From positions 1-16,891 of the forward strand of contig DAOVXR010000006.1 in assembly GCA_030636065.1 (NCBI GenBank): 16,891 nucleotides of DNA, in the 5' to 3' direction. The notes under the pieces are model-generated. The model saw only the letters and a list, made by a program, of their open reading frames with translations, did no database searches and had not been told where the DNA came from. This document shows, in pieces, positions 1 through 5,832 of the stretch. Origin of the DNA: Sedimentisphaerales bacterium. Its GTDB lineage: Bacteria > Planctomycetota > Phycisphaerae > Sedimentisphaerales > SM23-30. A program made the position numbers and the translations under genes. Each line of letters begins with the position of its first letter. Position 1 is the first letter of the stretch.

Positions 1-56
1 CAGACAACCAAATTGCCCCGACCCTCCGGCCGAAACGGCCCCAATTTGGCTGTCTG
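1..56. repeat. Large imperfect palindrome with nested inner hairpin
   Basis: The outer arms are 1-15 (cagacaaccaaattg) and 42-56 (caatttggctgtctg); they pair with one mismatch. Inside them 28-32 (ggccg) and 36-40 (cggcc) form a second perfect stem around aaa. The structure sits at the window edge, before AT-rich DNA with no intact gene. It could be a transcription terminator for a gene left of the window, the end of a small palindromic element, or an extragenic palindrome. No clear T-tract follows directly, although a run of five T occurs at 66-70. Confidence 0.5.
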
Positions 57-131
57 CCCAAACGATTTTTCTCTCGATTTTTACGCAATTTCAATCATTT
101 TGACATTTGTTGTTGTTGCACTTCAGATTAA

Positions 132-362
132 AATTCGGGTATTATAAAACTTTACTTTAAGGCAGATAAACCAAAAAGTTCAGAGATACCTTCGGTTTTA
201 CAATTGATGTATTCGCAACTAGATGAAAAACAAAATATTATTCCTGCATTTTATGATATTAGAAATAATAAATTGCATACTTATAAGAAAGATTATGAAG
301 ATTATATGCCTCTGATTGAAGGCGAAGGTTTGTCTTTTCAAAGGATATTTAATAGCGTTTAA
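132..362 (+). pseudogene. AT-rich coding relic, C-terminal fragment of an unknown protein
   Basis: An open frame runs from just after the stop at 129-131 to the TAA at 360-362. Read from the ATG at 207 it gives 51 residues beginning MYSQLDEKQN and ending FQRIFNSV. Composition (many charged and aromatic residues, a regular DYEDYMPLIEGEG stretch) looks protein-like. No ATG with a ribosome binding site precedes the fuller 76-residue frame, so it is probably the tail of a gene whose start has been lost. I do not recognise the family. It is clearly more AT-rich than the toxin module to its right, which fits a foreign remnant next to restriction-modification debris. An intact short gene starting at 207 is the alternative. 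Confidence 0.35.
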
Positions 363-400
363 TCTACTGCTCAAATAGACACAAAGCCAATGATAAATGA

Positions 401-484
401 AATGCAAACAACAAGTCTATATTCGCCGATCTTCGGGACTGGCTATTGCCGATGCTGATGAATGGTCAGGTTAGCGTAGAATGA
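401..484 (+). pseudogene. hsdS: HsdS C-terminal tail remnant (type I restriction specificity subunit), copy 1
   Basis: The frame reads NNKSIFADLRDWLLPMLMN followed by GQVSVE and a TGA at 482-484. The segment LRDWLLPMLMNGQV is the characteristic C-terminal end of many type I restriction-modification specificity subunits (HsdS), which set the DNA target of the methylase/nuclease complex. Only the last 25 or so codons are present; an in-frame stop at 398-400 and unrelated sequence lie upstream, so this is a relic without target-recognition domains. A nearly identical tail occurs at 1932-1991. The two copies flank the PIN toxin module. Confidence 0.6.
423..477 (+). repeat. 55-bp direct repeat, left copy (hsdS tail)
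   Basis: Matches 1930-1984 at 54 of 55 positions by eye (c at 439 versus t in the right copy). The pair brackets about 1.45 kb that holds the 329-residue partner protein and the PIN toxin, as expected for duplication by recombination or insertion at an hsdS 3' end. Confidence 0.85.
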
Positions 485-520
485 ATAAGGACATATAGAG
501 CATGAACAGGAGACTTTATC

Positions 521-1510
521 ATGAATAAAAATAATCCATTACTAAAGATTCGTTTTGATGGTGAAGCAATTGGAACAGGGAAAATTCCGGTTTCGCATCT
601 GTTGCGTTTTCTTACCAATCTGAACAAAGCCCTTCAGCGGACGGGGCGTGTGCTGATGGGTGAATCTGAAAGCCTGCGTCGCGGGCCACAGCCGCGCAAT
701 ATAAAAGAGGAAGTATCGCTCGATTTGGTATTATTAACACACGGCAGCCCGGCGGCGGTGTTGGGCTTTGAACGGAGGCAGACGGAGCCGTCCCTGCCGA
801 ACATGGACTTAGGCCTCGATATTCTGGAAAAGGTGGTTGCCGGATTATCCACCGTGCAGGGGCCGGGCGAGGCTTTGCCGGCGGGTTACGATGCGGGCGT
901 GCTGATGGCATGGCGCGATGCTGGTGTACTTTTCAGTAAGGGGGTGGAGAAAATCGAATTCACTTTGAACCATCGCAAAACTCCACTTACCACAGCGTTC
1001 ACGCCGAATGGATTTACCCGGATTCAGCAGCGTATCCAGGGGCCACAAATCAACATTCGCACCATCGAGGGGCGGCTGTTGATGGCAGACTTTAAGGAGC
1101 ATGGCACACGCTGCCGGGTGCATCCATCAGCCGGGGAGCCGGTACTCTGCCTCTTCGACGAGGAGCAGAAAGACGAGGTGCTGGAAGACATTCTCCAATA
1201 TGTTCGTATCGTGGGCGAGGCGAGGGATGACCCCATTTCCGGAAAAATCACCAGCATCAAGATTCACGACATCGAGCGGTTGGAAGACAGGGAAAACGAA
1301 GCCGCTGATCTTTTGCCGCAAGGGACGCCGATTTCGCGGGACTTTTGGGAATCGCCGACGTTGGACGAATTGGCGGAATCGCAGAGTGTAAAGCCGATGG
1401 CAGATGTGAAGGCTTTATTTGGCACATGGCCCGGCGAAGAAGATGATGGATTCGAGCAGGCAATTGATGAATTACGACATCCGAGCATGGCGGGAGGTGA
1501 AATGTCATGA
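521..1510 (+). CDS. Long putative antitoxin/partner of the PIN toxin
   Basis: Encodes 329 residues with no signal peptide or membrane segment, so it should be cytoplasmic. The start is supported by AGGAG at 508-512, 8 nt before the ATG. The stop overlaps the PIN toxin start (ATGA, 1507-1510), which implies translational coupling and a toxin-antitoxin pair. The last 50 residues (about 274-320, FWESPTLDELAESQ, then LFGTWPG and an acidic DDGFEQAIDELR) look like the short, partly disordered tail by which VapB-type antitoxins bind PIN toxins. The first 250 residues are unlike any usual AbrB, RHH or Phd antitoxin DNA-binding domain that I can recognise; they contain LLRFLTNLNKAL near 27-38 and a beta-rich-looking centre. 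Role as antitoxin is inferred from position, overlap and tail. The N-terminal domain may sense or bind something else. Confidence 0.7.
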   Translation: MNKNNPLLKIRFDGEAIGTGKIPVSHLLRFLTNLNKALQRTGRVLMGESESLRRGPQPRNIKEEVSLDLVLLTHGSPAAVLGFERRQTEPSLPNMDLGLDILEKVVAGLSTVQGPGEALPAGYDAGVLMAWRDAGVLFSKGVEKIEFTLNHRKTPLTTAFTPNGFTRIQQRIQGPQINIRTIEGRLLMADFKEHGTRCRVHPSAGEPVLCLFDEEQKDEVLEDILQYVRIVGEARDDPISGKITSIKIHDIERLEDRENEAADLLPQGTPISRDFWESPTLDELAESQSVKPMADVKALFGTWPGEEDDGFEQAIDELRHPSMAGGEMS

Positions 1511-1917
1511 GCGATGCCAAGATTATTCTCGATACGAACATTGTTTCCTATCTGATGAAGGGCGGCCCGTTGGCTAAAGCGTATGTTCCACATGTTCAAG
1601 GCAAACTGCTCGCAATATCCTTTATCACGGTGGGTGAGATGTACTTCGGCGCGGAAAACAGGAATTGGGGTAAAAAGAAGCGTAGCGAACTCGAAACAAC
1701 ACTGCGCAACTTTATCGTGATTCCCTATGACCATGAAATCGCTCGTTGCTATGGACGACTTGTTGCGGAGCGCAAACGCAAAGGGAAACCTATTGCACTT
1801 AATGACGCATGGATCGCCGCATGCGCTGCCCGACATGCCGTACCGCTACTAACCCACAATGCCAAGGACTTTGTAGGAATTACAGCTCTTGATGTCATTA
1901 CGGAAAATCAGGTATAG
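1507..1917 (+). CDS. vapC: PIN-domain (VapC-like) ribonuclease toxin
   Basis: A 136-residue protein of normal length for the VapC family. PIN toxins cleave RNA (tRNA or rRNA in studied cases) using a metal-binding acidic cluster. The expected acidic residues are visible: D9 in ILDTNI, E44 in TVGEMYFG, D100 in LNDAWIAA and D121 in NAKDF. The gene overlaps the upstream 329-residue partner by 4 nt, the usual antitoxin-then-toxin order. Its 3' end is followed within a few bases by the second HsdS tail (from about 1902 in another frame), so the module abuts restriction-modification debris. The family is confident; RNA target and activity are not shown by the sequence. Confidence 0.88.
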   Translation: MSDAKIILDTNIVSYLMKGGPLAKAYVPHVQGKLLAISFITVGEMYFGAENRNWGKKKRSELETTLRNFIVIPYDHEIARCYGRLVAERKRKGKPIALNDAWIAACAARHAVPLLTHNAKDFVGITALDVITENQV

Positions 1918-1991
1918 AAAACCAACAACTCGCCGATCTTCGGGATTGGCTATTGCCGATGCTGATGAATGGTCAGGTTAGCGTGAAATAA
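1902..1991 (+). pseudogene. hsdS: HsdS C-terminal tail remnant, copy 2
   Basis: In the frame shifted from the PIN gene the sequence reads GKSGIENQQLADLRDWLL and then PMLMNGQVSVK, with TAA at 1989-1991. This is again the conserved HsdS C-terminus, and it retains slightly more of the authentic-looking upstream segment (ENQQLADL) than copy 1. No target-recognition domain precedes it; the 15-20 codons before it overlap the toxin gene. Together with copy 1 it shows that the toxin module sits where an hsdS gene ended. Confidence 0.6.
1930..1984 (+). repeat. 55-bp direct repeat, right copy (hsdS tail)
   Basis: Partner of 423-477, with one mismatch by eye. Immediately downstream the sequences diverge (gaaataatgg here, agaatgaata in the left copy), which fixes the right edge of the duplication. 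Confidence 0.85.
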
Positions 1992-2053
1992 TGGACAGTA
2001 TCCATGAAATCCATATCATTAAAGGGCGGAACGATTAGAGAAAGAGGGCGAAT

Positions 2054-2542
2054 ATGAAAGAAATACTCAGTAAGATTTCATCATACAATTTGTTCAATTA
2101 TCTATTGCCCGGTGTCATCTTCGCGATTATAGCCAGTAAGACTGCTCGCTACTCATTTATTCAGCAAGACATCGTCACAGGTCTATTTCTGTACTATTTC
2201 ATTGGGATGGTGGTAAGCCGGTTCGGCTCACTGGTAATCGAACCGCTTCTAAAAAAACTCTCTTTCCTCCAGTTTGCCAATTACAAAGATTTTGTCGTGG
2301 CTTCGAAGAATGACAAAAAGATAGAACTGCTTTCGGAAGTAAATAACACATATCGAACACTATGCTCTTTGTTCACCCTGTTGCTGTTGCTAAAACTGTA
2401 TGAAAAAATAGAAAGTTATTGTTCTGTTTTGAAAGACTACAACGCATTCATTCTTACGATATTGTTGCTGGCCATGTTTTTACTCTCATACAGAAAACAA
2501 ACAAGCTATATAGCAAAAAGAATCAAGATGCATATAAAATGA
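2054..2542 (+). CDS. Small multi-pass membrane protein of unknown function
   Basis: Encodes 162 residues. An AGAGGG ribosome binding site ends 5 nt before the ATG. Four hydrophobic segments can be drawn: about 13-28 (FNYLLPGVIFAIIA), 41-60, 102-116 and 130-146, with a charged loop near 76-100 and a basic C-terminus (KQTSYIAKRIKMHIK). The N-terminal SSYNLFNYLLPG is a recognisable feature of a group of uncharacterised inner-membrane proteins that I associate with defence or mobile regions, but I cannot name a family. It lies alone on the plus strand between the toxin module and the convergent metallo-hydrolase operon (77-nt gap at the 3' ends). Base composition is AT-rich like that operon, so joint acquisition is plausible. 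Function is not assigned. Confidence 0.7.
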   Translation: MKEILSKISSYNLFNYLLPGVIFAIIASKTARYSFIQQDIVTGLFLYYFIGMVVSRFGSLVIEPLLKKLSFLQFANYKDFVVASKNDKKIELLSEVNNTYRTLCSLFTLLLLLKLYEKIESYCSVLKDYNAFILTILLLAMFLLSYRKQTSYIAKRIKMHIK

Positions 2543-2619
2543 CCAGCAAAATACTGTTAATGTTATGGGAAATGCAACGAGTTAATATCGAGGCTATTGA
2601 CTTAAATGTATCATTTTCT

Positions 2620-3582
2620 TTATGTCCATCCCTGAGTTAATTTTTTTGTTTTCCGCGCCCTGTTACCAGCTTGGTTGCTACTAAGATTGTCAGACGCATC
2701 AATTAAAACTATACTGCTGCTGCCATCCTCGTTAATAGTGATTTCAATTGATTTTTTCTCTTCTCTGGTTGAAATCATATGAGACTTATATGCCCGGCCA
2801 GATATTTTATAACCATATGAATTGTCACTATTAGAATATGATGAATCTACACTATCATCCCCACTTCTTGCTGAAACAATATAGATATTTGGCTTTCCGC
2901 TGTAATCCAGAATCTTTTTAGTAAAGCCACTTTTATGCCCATGATGCGAGGCAACAAAAAAATTAGTGTTCTTAACAAGTTTTCCAAATTTGTCTGACTT
3001 AAAGGCCTCTTCCCAGCCTCCAACTTCAATATCGCCAGGAATCAATATCTTATGACCTGCATACTCAATGCCGATAACAAAGCTCCTATTATTGATTATT
3101 TTGTCTCGGTCAGAATCAACACCCTCTGCATCAGTAAAAGGCAATTGATAAGTATCGAAGTAATCGAATCCCCAGTCCGGCTGATCCTTTACGTCTTTGT
3201 CGAACTTATTACAAAACTTTTTAAACTTCTTGAGCTTTTCAGTTCGTGCGTCAGATTTCTTCTCGCCTTCACGAATCTTTTCATCAAGAAACTTCATTGT
3301 TTCTTTGTCGCGTTGCAGTATTTTAGGGCTATCTTGTTCAAGCATTCCGATGTCATCAAAATGGTCCGCATGTAAATGGGTAATGATACACTTAGCAAAT
3401 CGCTTGCTTTCAAAGTATTTAATCGTATTTTTATCAATACGATAATGCTGGCGTATCCATTTAATTGGCGAAAAATTTTCACGGCTACCGCAATCAATCA
3501 ATAAACCGTAATCATTGGGTGACTTAATAAAAGCGCAAAAGCCGTGCTCAACATTAAAGATAGTACATTTCATGGATCGCAT
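2620..3582 (-). CDS. Metallo-beta-lactamase-fold hydrolase, ComEC-like
   Basis: Encodes 320 residues, predicted cytoplasmic. Metal-binding motifs of the metallo-beta-lactamase superfamily are complete: THLHADHFDD (H69, H71, D73, H74), IPGDIE (D184) and ASHHGHKSGF (H213/H214, H216). The opening FNVEHGFCAFIK followed by LLIDCGS is the pattern of the ComEC/Rec2-associated branch, whose members include nucleases and other phosphoester hydrolases. A charged, helix-prone insertion (about 85-160) lies between the first and later motifs and may carry specificity. The ATG at 3582 is preferred over the one at 3573 because AAAGGA lies about 9 nt upstream, inside the end of the preceding gene. It is the last gene of a four-gene minus-strand operon, 2 nt after the GYQP-repeat gene. 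The substrate is unknown; a nucleolytic effector is an inference. Confidence 0.82.
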   Translation of the reverse strand: MRSMKCTIFNVEHGFCAFIKSPNDYGLLIDCGSRENFSPIKWIRQHYRIDKNTIKYFESKRFAKCIITHLHADHFDDIGMLEQDSPKILQRDKETMKFLDEKIREGEKKSDARTEKLKKFKKFCNKFDKDVKDQPDWGFDYFDTYQLPFTDAEGVDSDRDKIINNRSFVIGIEYAGHKILIPGDIEVGGWEEAFKSDKFGKLVKNTNFFVASHHGHKSGFTKKILDYSGKPNIYIVSARSGDDSVDSSYSNSDNSYGYKISGRAYKSHMISTREEKKSIEITINEDGSSSIVLIDASDNLSSNQAGNRARKTKKLTQGWT

Positions 3583-3584
3583 TG

Positions 3585-3785
3585 TTAATCGTCCTTTCCG
3601 TCAGAATCTATTGTATCTTCAATTGTTGGAGGATTACCTCCTTCAGGTTGATTTGGCTTTCCAGGTTGATAACCAGCATTCGTAGGAGTGTCTGGCTGAT
3701 AGCCTTCCTTTATGGGTTGGTATCCCTTCTGGGTAATATTATTTTTGGGTTTGGGTACATTATTGTTCTGGTTTTCTTTGGCCAT
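3585..3785 (-). CDS. Small GYQP-repeat protein
   Basis: Encodes 66 residues, hydrophilic and probably disordered. GYQP occurs three times (residues 21-24, 28-31, 38-41) in a proline/asparagine-rich chain that ends with acidic SDGKDD. It has a strong ribosome binding site, AAGGAG at 3792-3797, 6 nt before the ATG. The start overlaps the 3' end of the DUF6338-like gene by 26 nt and its stop is 2 nt before the hydrolase start, so it is co-translated with both. Repeated short motifs in a disordered peptide suggest an adaptor or scaffold that binds one partner several times, perhaps linking the membrane protein to the hydrolase. I recall similar small GYQP proteins beside DUF6338 genes but cannot verify this here. 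Confidence 0.75.
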   Translation of the reverse strand: MAKENQNNNVPKPKNNITQKGYQPIKEGYQPDTPTNAGYQPGKPNQPEGGNPPTIEDTIDSDGKDD

Positions 3786-4401
3786 TTTGAACTCCTTGGT
3801 CCTTAATAAATTCGATATATTTAATCTGATCGCCTTTGATCAGTACGCCATCACTTCGGTCTAGTTTTTCCCATTTTCCATCCTTGATGCGTATTGCTTG
3901 TTGAATATACAAATCTCGTTCACTTTGTGATGAAGATGAAAAGGATTCACTCCCATACAAGCCGGCTATCTTTTTTCCATCTTTTAACTCTATCTGAATC
4001 CAGACACAGGAATTAGTATTGTAAAATTTATAATCCCATGCGGTCGGAATCGAGTGTATTGAAGCCAACCCCATCTTGCTCAATACTTTCCGAGCAAATT
4101 GCCTTTGGCTAAGCCAACCAGTTAAAATTCCCATGGCAACAGGGCTAACAAATATAATAACGCCCCAAAAGCACGAGGTTCTGATCGGGTGTTGGCTTGT
4201 ATATTCGGTAGCAAGAAACACATATATCAACCATGACCAGAAAGCATAATTAAAACAGCTAAACGTAAGAAACCGCAAAAACAACAGTTGTGTCGTTTCC
4301 GTTTTCTTCGGTATGAAAGCGGATTGTACACAATGCCAGATAAAACCAGGCACTATAAAGGCCAATGTTAAAAAAATAGTTACTTCACTATTTATAGTCA
4401 T
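3760..4401 (-). CDS. DUF6338-like membrane protein
   Basis: Encodes 213 residues. Three hydrophobic segments lie in the N-terminal half (about 6-28, 39-65, 78-97). A soluble C-terminal part follows with VWIQIELKDGKKIAGLYG, then a serine-rich loop, ERDLYIQQAI and GVLIKGDQIKYIEF. The pattern of a membrane N-terminus plus a small beta-rich cytoplasmic domain ending in GDQI-IEF matches what I remember of DUF6338 proteins, which have no established biochemical role. The start ATG overlaps the stop of the upstream DUF2188-like gene (ATGA), and the 3' end overlaps the GYQP gene by 26 nt. Membrane anchoring of a multi-gene conflict system is a reasonable inference. The family assignment should be checked by profile search. 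Confidence 0.7.
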   Translation of the reverse strand: MTINSEVTIFLTLAFIVPGFIWHCVQSAFIPKKTETTQLLFLRFLTFSCFNYAFWSWLIYVFLATEYTSQHPIRTSCFWGVIIFVSPVAMGILTGWLSQRQFARKVLSKMGLASIHSIPTAWDYKFYNTNSCVWIQIELKDGKKIAGLYGSESFSSSSQSERDLYIQQAIRIKDGKWEKLDRSDGVLIKGDQIKYIEFIKDQGVQNGQRKPEQ

Positions 4402-4556
4402 GGTTTTTCTTCAAATGCCCAATTATATGGAGCAATATTAGCAAGCTCGATATTCCTCTCGGCATGGGCCGACGCGCGGCTGCTGCCGGAACGCTTGACA
4501 TCCCAGCCACCTTCGGAATCCGGGACTACATGATGGGAATTACCTTTTTTAGCCAT
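4398..4556 (-). CDS. Short DUF2188-like protein, first gene of the operon
   Basis: This 52-residue ORF begins MAKKGNSHHVVPDSEGGWDV and continues KRSGSSRASAHAE. The HVVP-GGW-VK-G-SRAS pattern is the N-terminal half of DUF2188, a small beta-alpha family of unknown function often found in accessory regions. The usual second half (an AIEIGREIA-type helix and a DGRI-type strand) is missing; instead the chain ends RNIELANIAPYNWAFEEKP. It may be a truncated or diverged member. A good AGAGG (4565-4569) lies 8 nt before the ATG. The stop overlaps the DUF6338-like start by ATGA, which supports real translation and places it at the head of the operon. Confidence 0.68.
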   Translation of the reverse strand: MAKKGNSHHVVPDSEGGWDVKRSGSSRASAHAERNIELANIAPYNWAFEEKP

Positions 4557-4589
4557 GATGTTAACCTCTATATATGAGATACTACGGTT

Positions 4590-4612
4590 TTGAGTAGGCC
4601 TGCCCCACTCAA
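4590..4612. promoter_or_regulatory. Inverted repeat upstream of the minus-strand operon
   Basis: The arms ttgagtagg (4590-4598) and cccactcaa (4604-4612) pair with one mismatch around a 5-nt centre. It lies 34 nt upstream of the first start codon of the operon (minus strand), where an operator or promoter element is expected. On the minus strand TTGAGT could also serve as a -35 hexamer, but no well-spaced -10 is obvious. No regulator gene with a helix-turn-helix is seen in the operon itself. Confidence 0.4.
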
Positions 4613-5066
4613 TCTGCTATATATGGTGCAATAGCCGTGCCAAAAATGCAATTTGTAGTACGTGTCCCCCTAAGTCCCTTATTTTAACTATGTTATCGCT
4701 TGTTAGTTCTGTAACATTGTTTTTTTTCTTACTTTTCGTCCCTGTCAGACAGACAGGACATCACAGCCGTAACTGCCAACTTGACCGTCAAAAAACAGCT
4801 TGCCTTTATAATCCGTGGTTTATTGCCTTCGCGTCCTTCTTATCTTCGTGGTGACGGTTGCGTCGGTAAATCAAAATCGGCTCTTGCGAATCCGGCGAAT
4901 GGTTTTTCACCTGCGCCTTTCTTTTCGCCACCTCATCTTCTTGCGAAGGCGGCGAAAAGCGGACTACGGCGAAAAACAAAACACGCGATTGGTGAAAAGA
5001 AGAATCCAGAAGAAAAGAATTCGTGTTCATCTGTGGCTTCAAAAAAATTCCTGTCGGGTATAAATC
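4613..5066. other. Intergenic region with degenerate dispersed repeats, no gene seen
   Basis: I see no convincing gene here; the open frames (for example 4781-5077) have low-complexity, multi-frame character and no ribosome binding site. The stretch contains phrases such as cgcgtccttcttatcttcgt (about 4829-4848) and cttgcgaatccggcgaa that recur with variation elsewhere in the window, and a short cctgtcagacagacagg palindrome near 4741-4756. It reads as decayed dispersed-repeat sequence of the kind common between planctomycete genes. Confidence 0.5.
4876..4896 (+). repeat. 21-bp dispersed repeat, copy 1
   Basis: This 21-mer (opening atcggctcttgcgaatccgg) is identical to 5636-5656. A second looser match, cttcgtgg-gacggttgcgtcggtaa, lies just before copy 1 and its counterpart just after copy 2 (near 5719-5743). 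The gene at 5217-5603 lies between the two copies. Confidence 0.75.
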
Positions 5067-5095
5067 TTGCTATATGATGCCCAATATGATATTAT
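5067..5095 (+). promoter_or_regulatory. Putative sigma70-type promoter for the 5102/5217 ORFs
   Basis: TTGCTA (5067-5072) and TATTAT (5090-5095) are separated by 17 nt. Transcription would begin near 5102, almost at the ATG of the 33-codon ORF, giving either a leaderless small ORF or a 115-nt leader for the 5217 gene. This is inferred from hexamer similarity only. Confidence 0.35.
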
Positions 5096-5101
5096 GGTTA
5101 C

Positions 5102-5203
5102 ATGATATTTGATGAGTCGGCAGGCAAGCTATCGCTGGAGCAGTTCATCGCCTCAATCGACAGTTTTTTCGGGACAACCAGGGAGAGCTACCAATTAAAT
5201 TGA
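5102..5203 (+). CDS. Possible 33-residue small protein
   Basis: The ORF runs from ATG at 5102 to TGA at 5201-5203 and reads MIFDESAGKLSLEQFIASID, then SFFGTTRESYQLN. It looks protein-like (an amphipathic LSLEQFIASIDSFF helix). There is no ribosome binding site before it, but the putative promoter would start the transcript at about this ATG, so leaderless translation is possible. It ends 13 nt before the 5217 gene. Alternatives are the remnant of a longer gene or a chance ORF. No family recognised. Confidence 0.35.
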   Translation: MIFDESAGKLSLEQFIASIDSFFGTTRESYQLN

Positions 5204-5216
5204 ACAGGAGTGAACA

Positions 5217-5603
5217 ATGTCGAAAATTAAGATCAGGAGAAGGCGGAAATATGAACGGACGGAAAACCCTAAAAAAATCTTTAAGCAGATGACAAGAGAT
5301 CATCTTGACGTGCTCCAGAATATAGAATTCTCCATCGTATCTACCTGCCGCGACTGCTGCGACATCGACGACCGTGTCATTGCATCGGCATTAAAAACAG
5401 TGATCGCTGACGGCGAGCCTGCCGATGAGTTGTCGGGCCTGCTGGTAAATGACCTTGAGAATATCCGGCTGGTGCGTGTGGATGTCCCGGAGACAATCTG
5501 GAAAAACGGCTTGAAGGTGGTATTGGAATCTGTTCATACTCATTCGAAAGCACAACGAGGCGACAGAGATTATCTCAAATTCGTGCTTCGTTATGTCGTT
5601 TGA
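5217..5603 (+). CDS. Small cytoplasmic protein of unknown function
   Basis: Encodes 128 residues with a very basic N-terminus (KIKIRRRRKYERTENPKKIF, residues 3-22), then a compact alpha-helical-looking body: HLDVLQNIEFSIVS, a CRDCCDIDDRVIASALK segment, and VPETIWKNGLKVVLESVHTH near 96-115. No signal peptide or membrane segment. The start is well supported by AGGAG at 5206-5210, 6 nt before the ATG. I do not recognise a named family. The clustered cysteines (CRDCC) might bind metal, but only three are present. It stands alone between repeat-rich spacers, downstream of a possible promoter at 5067-5095. The basic tail would suit nucleic-acid binding, which is inference only. Confidence 0.68.
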   Translation: MSKIKIRRRRKYERTENPKKIFKQMTRDHLDVLQNIEFSIVSTCRDCCDIDDRVIASALKTVIADGEPADELSGLLVNDLENIRLVRVDVPETIWKNGLKVVLESVHTHSKAQRGDRDYLKFVLRYVV

Positions 5604-5635
5604 AAAGCCAGAGACCAGATGACCCAGGCGGCGAG

Positions 5636-5656
5636 ATCGGCTCTTGCGAATCCGGC
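5636..5656 (+). repeat. 21-bp dispersed repeat, copy 2
   Basis: Identical to 4876-4896. It lies 32 bp after the stop of the 5217 gene, within degenerate spacer DNA. Confidence 0.75.
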
Positions 5657-5784
5657 AAAAAGAAGAAGTCAGAATCAGCGTAATCCTGCGAAATCTGCGG
5701 ATAAAATTCTTCTCTTGTCTTCGTGGCGGCTGCGTCGGGAAAGGTGAGCAGTAGAACAGGTGAGCAGGAGAAAGAGGCGTTCAT

Positions 5785-5832
5785 TTCACTCATCCACTCA
5801 TACACCCATCTACCCTTTTACCCATCTCAACA
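5785..5832 (-). repeat. Degenerate octamer tract (GATGAGTG type), reverse orientation
   Basis: Read on the minus strand it gives gagatgggtaaaagggtaga followed by tgggtgtatgagtggatgag, an 8-bp periodic pattern of the same GATGAGTG/GATGGGTA units found at 10717-10748 and 15190-15245. Unlike those copies it does not overlap a stop codon. Confidence 0.6.

Noticed and set aside
1..56. Integron attC site
   Set aside because: The paired arms lack the RYYYAAC/GTTRRRY core sites and no integrase or cassette structure is seen.
1264..1836. 190-codon minus-strand ORF
   Set aside because: Antisense shadow of the long partner and PIN toxin genes, both of which have clear motifs or start signals.
4781..5077. 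98-codon plus-strand ORF and its antisense partner (4806-5042)
   Set aside because: Lies in degenerate repeat DNA, several frames are open at once, and no start signal or protein-like motif is visible.
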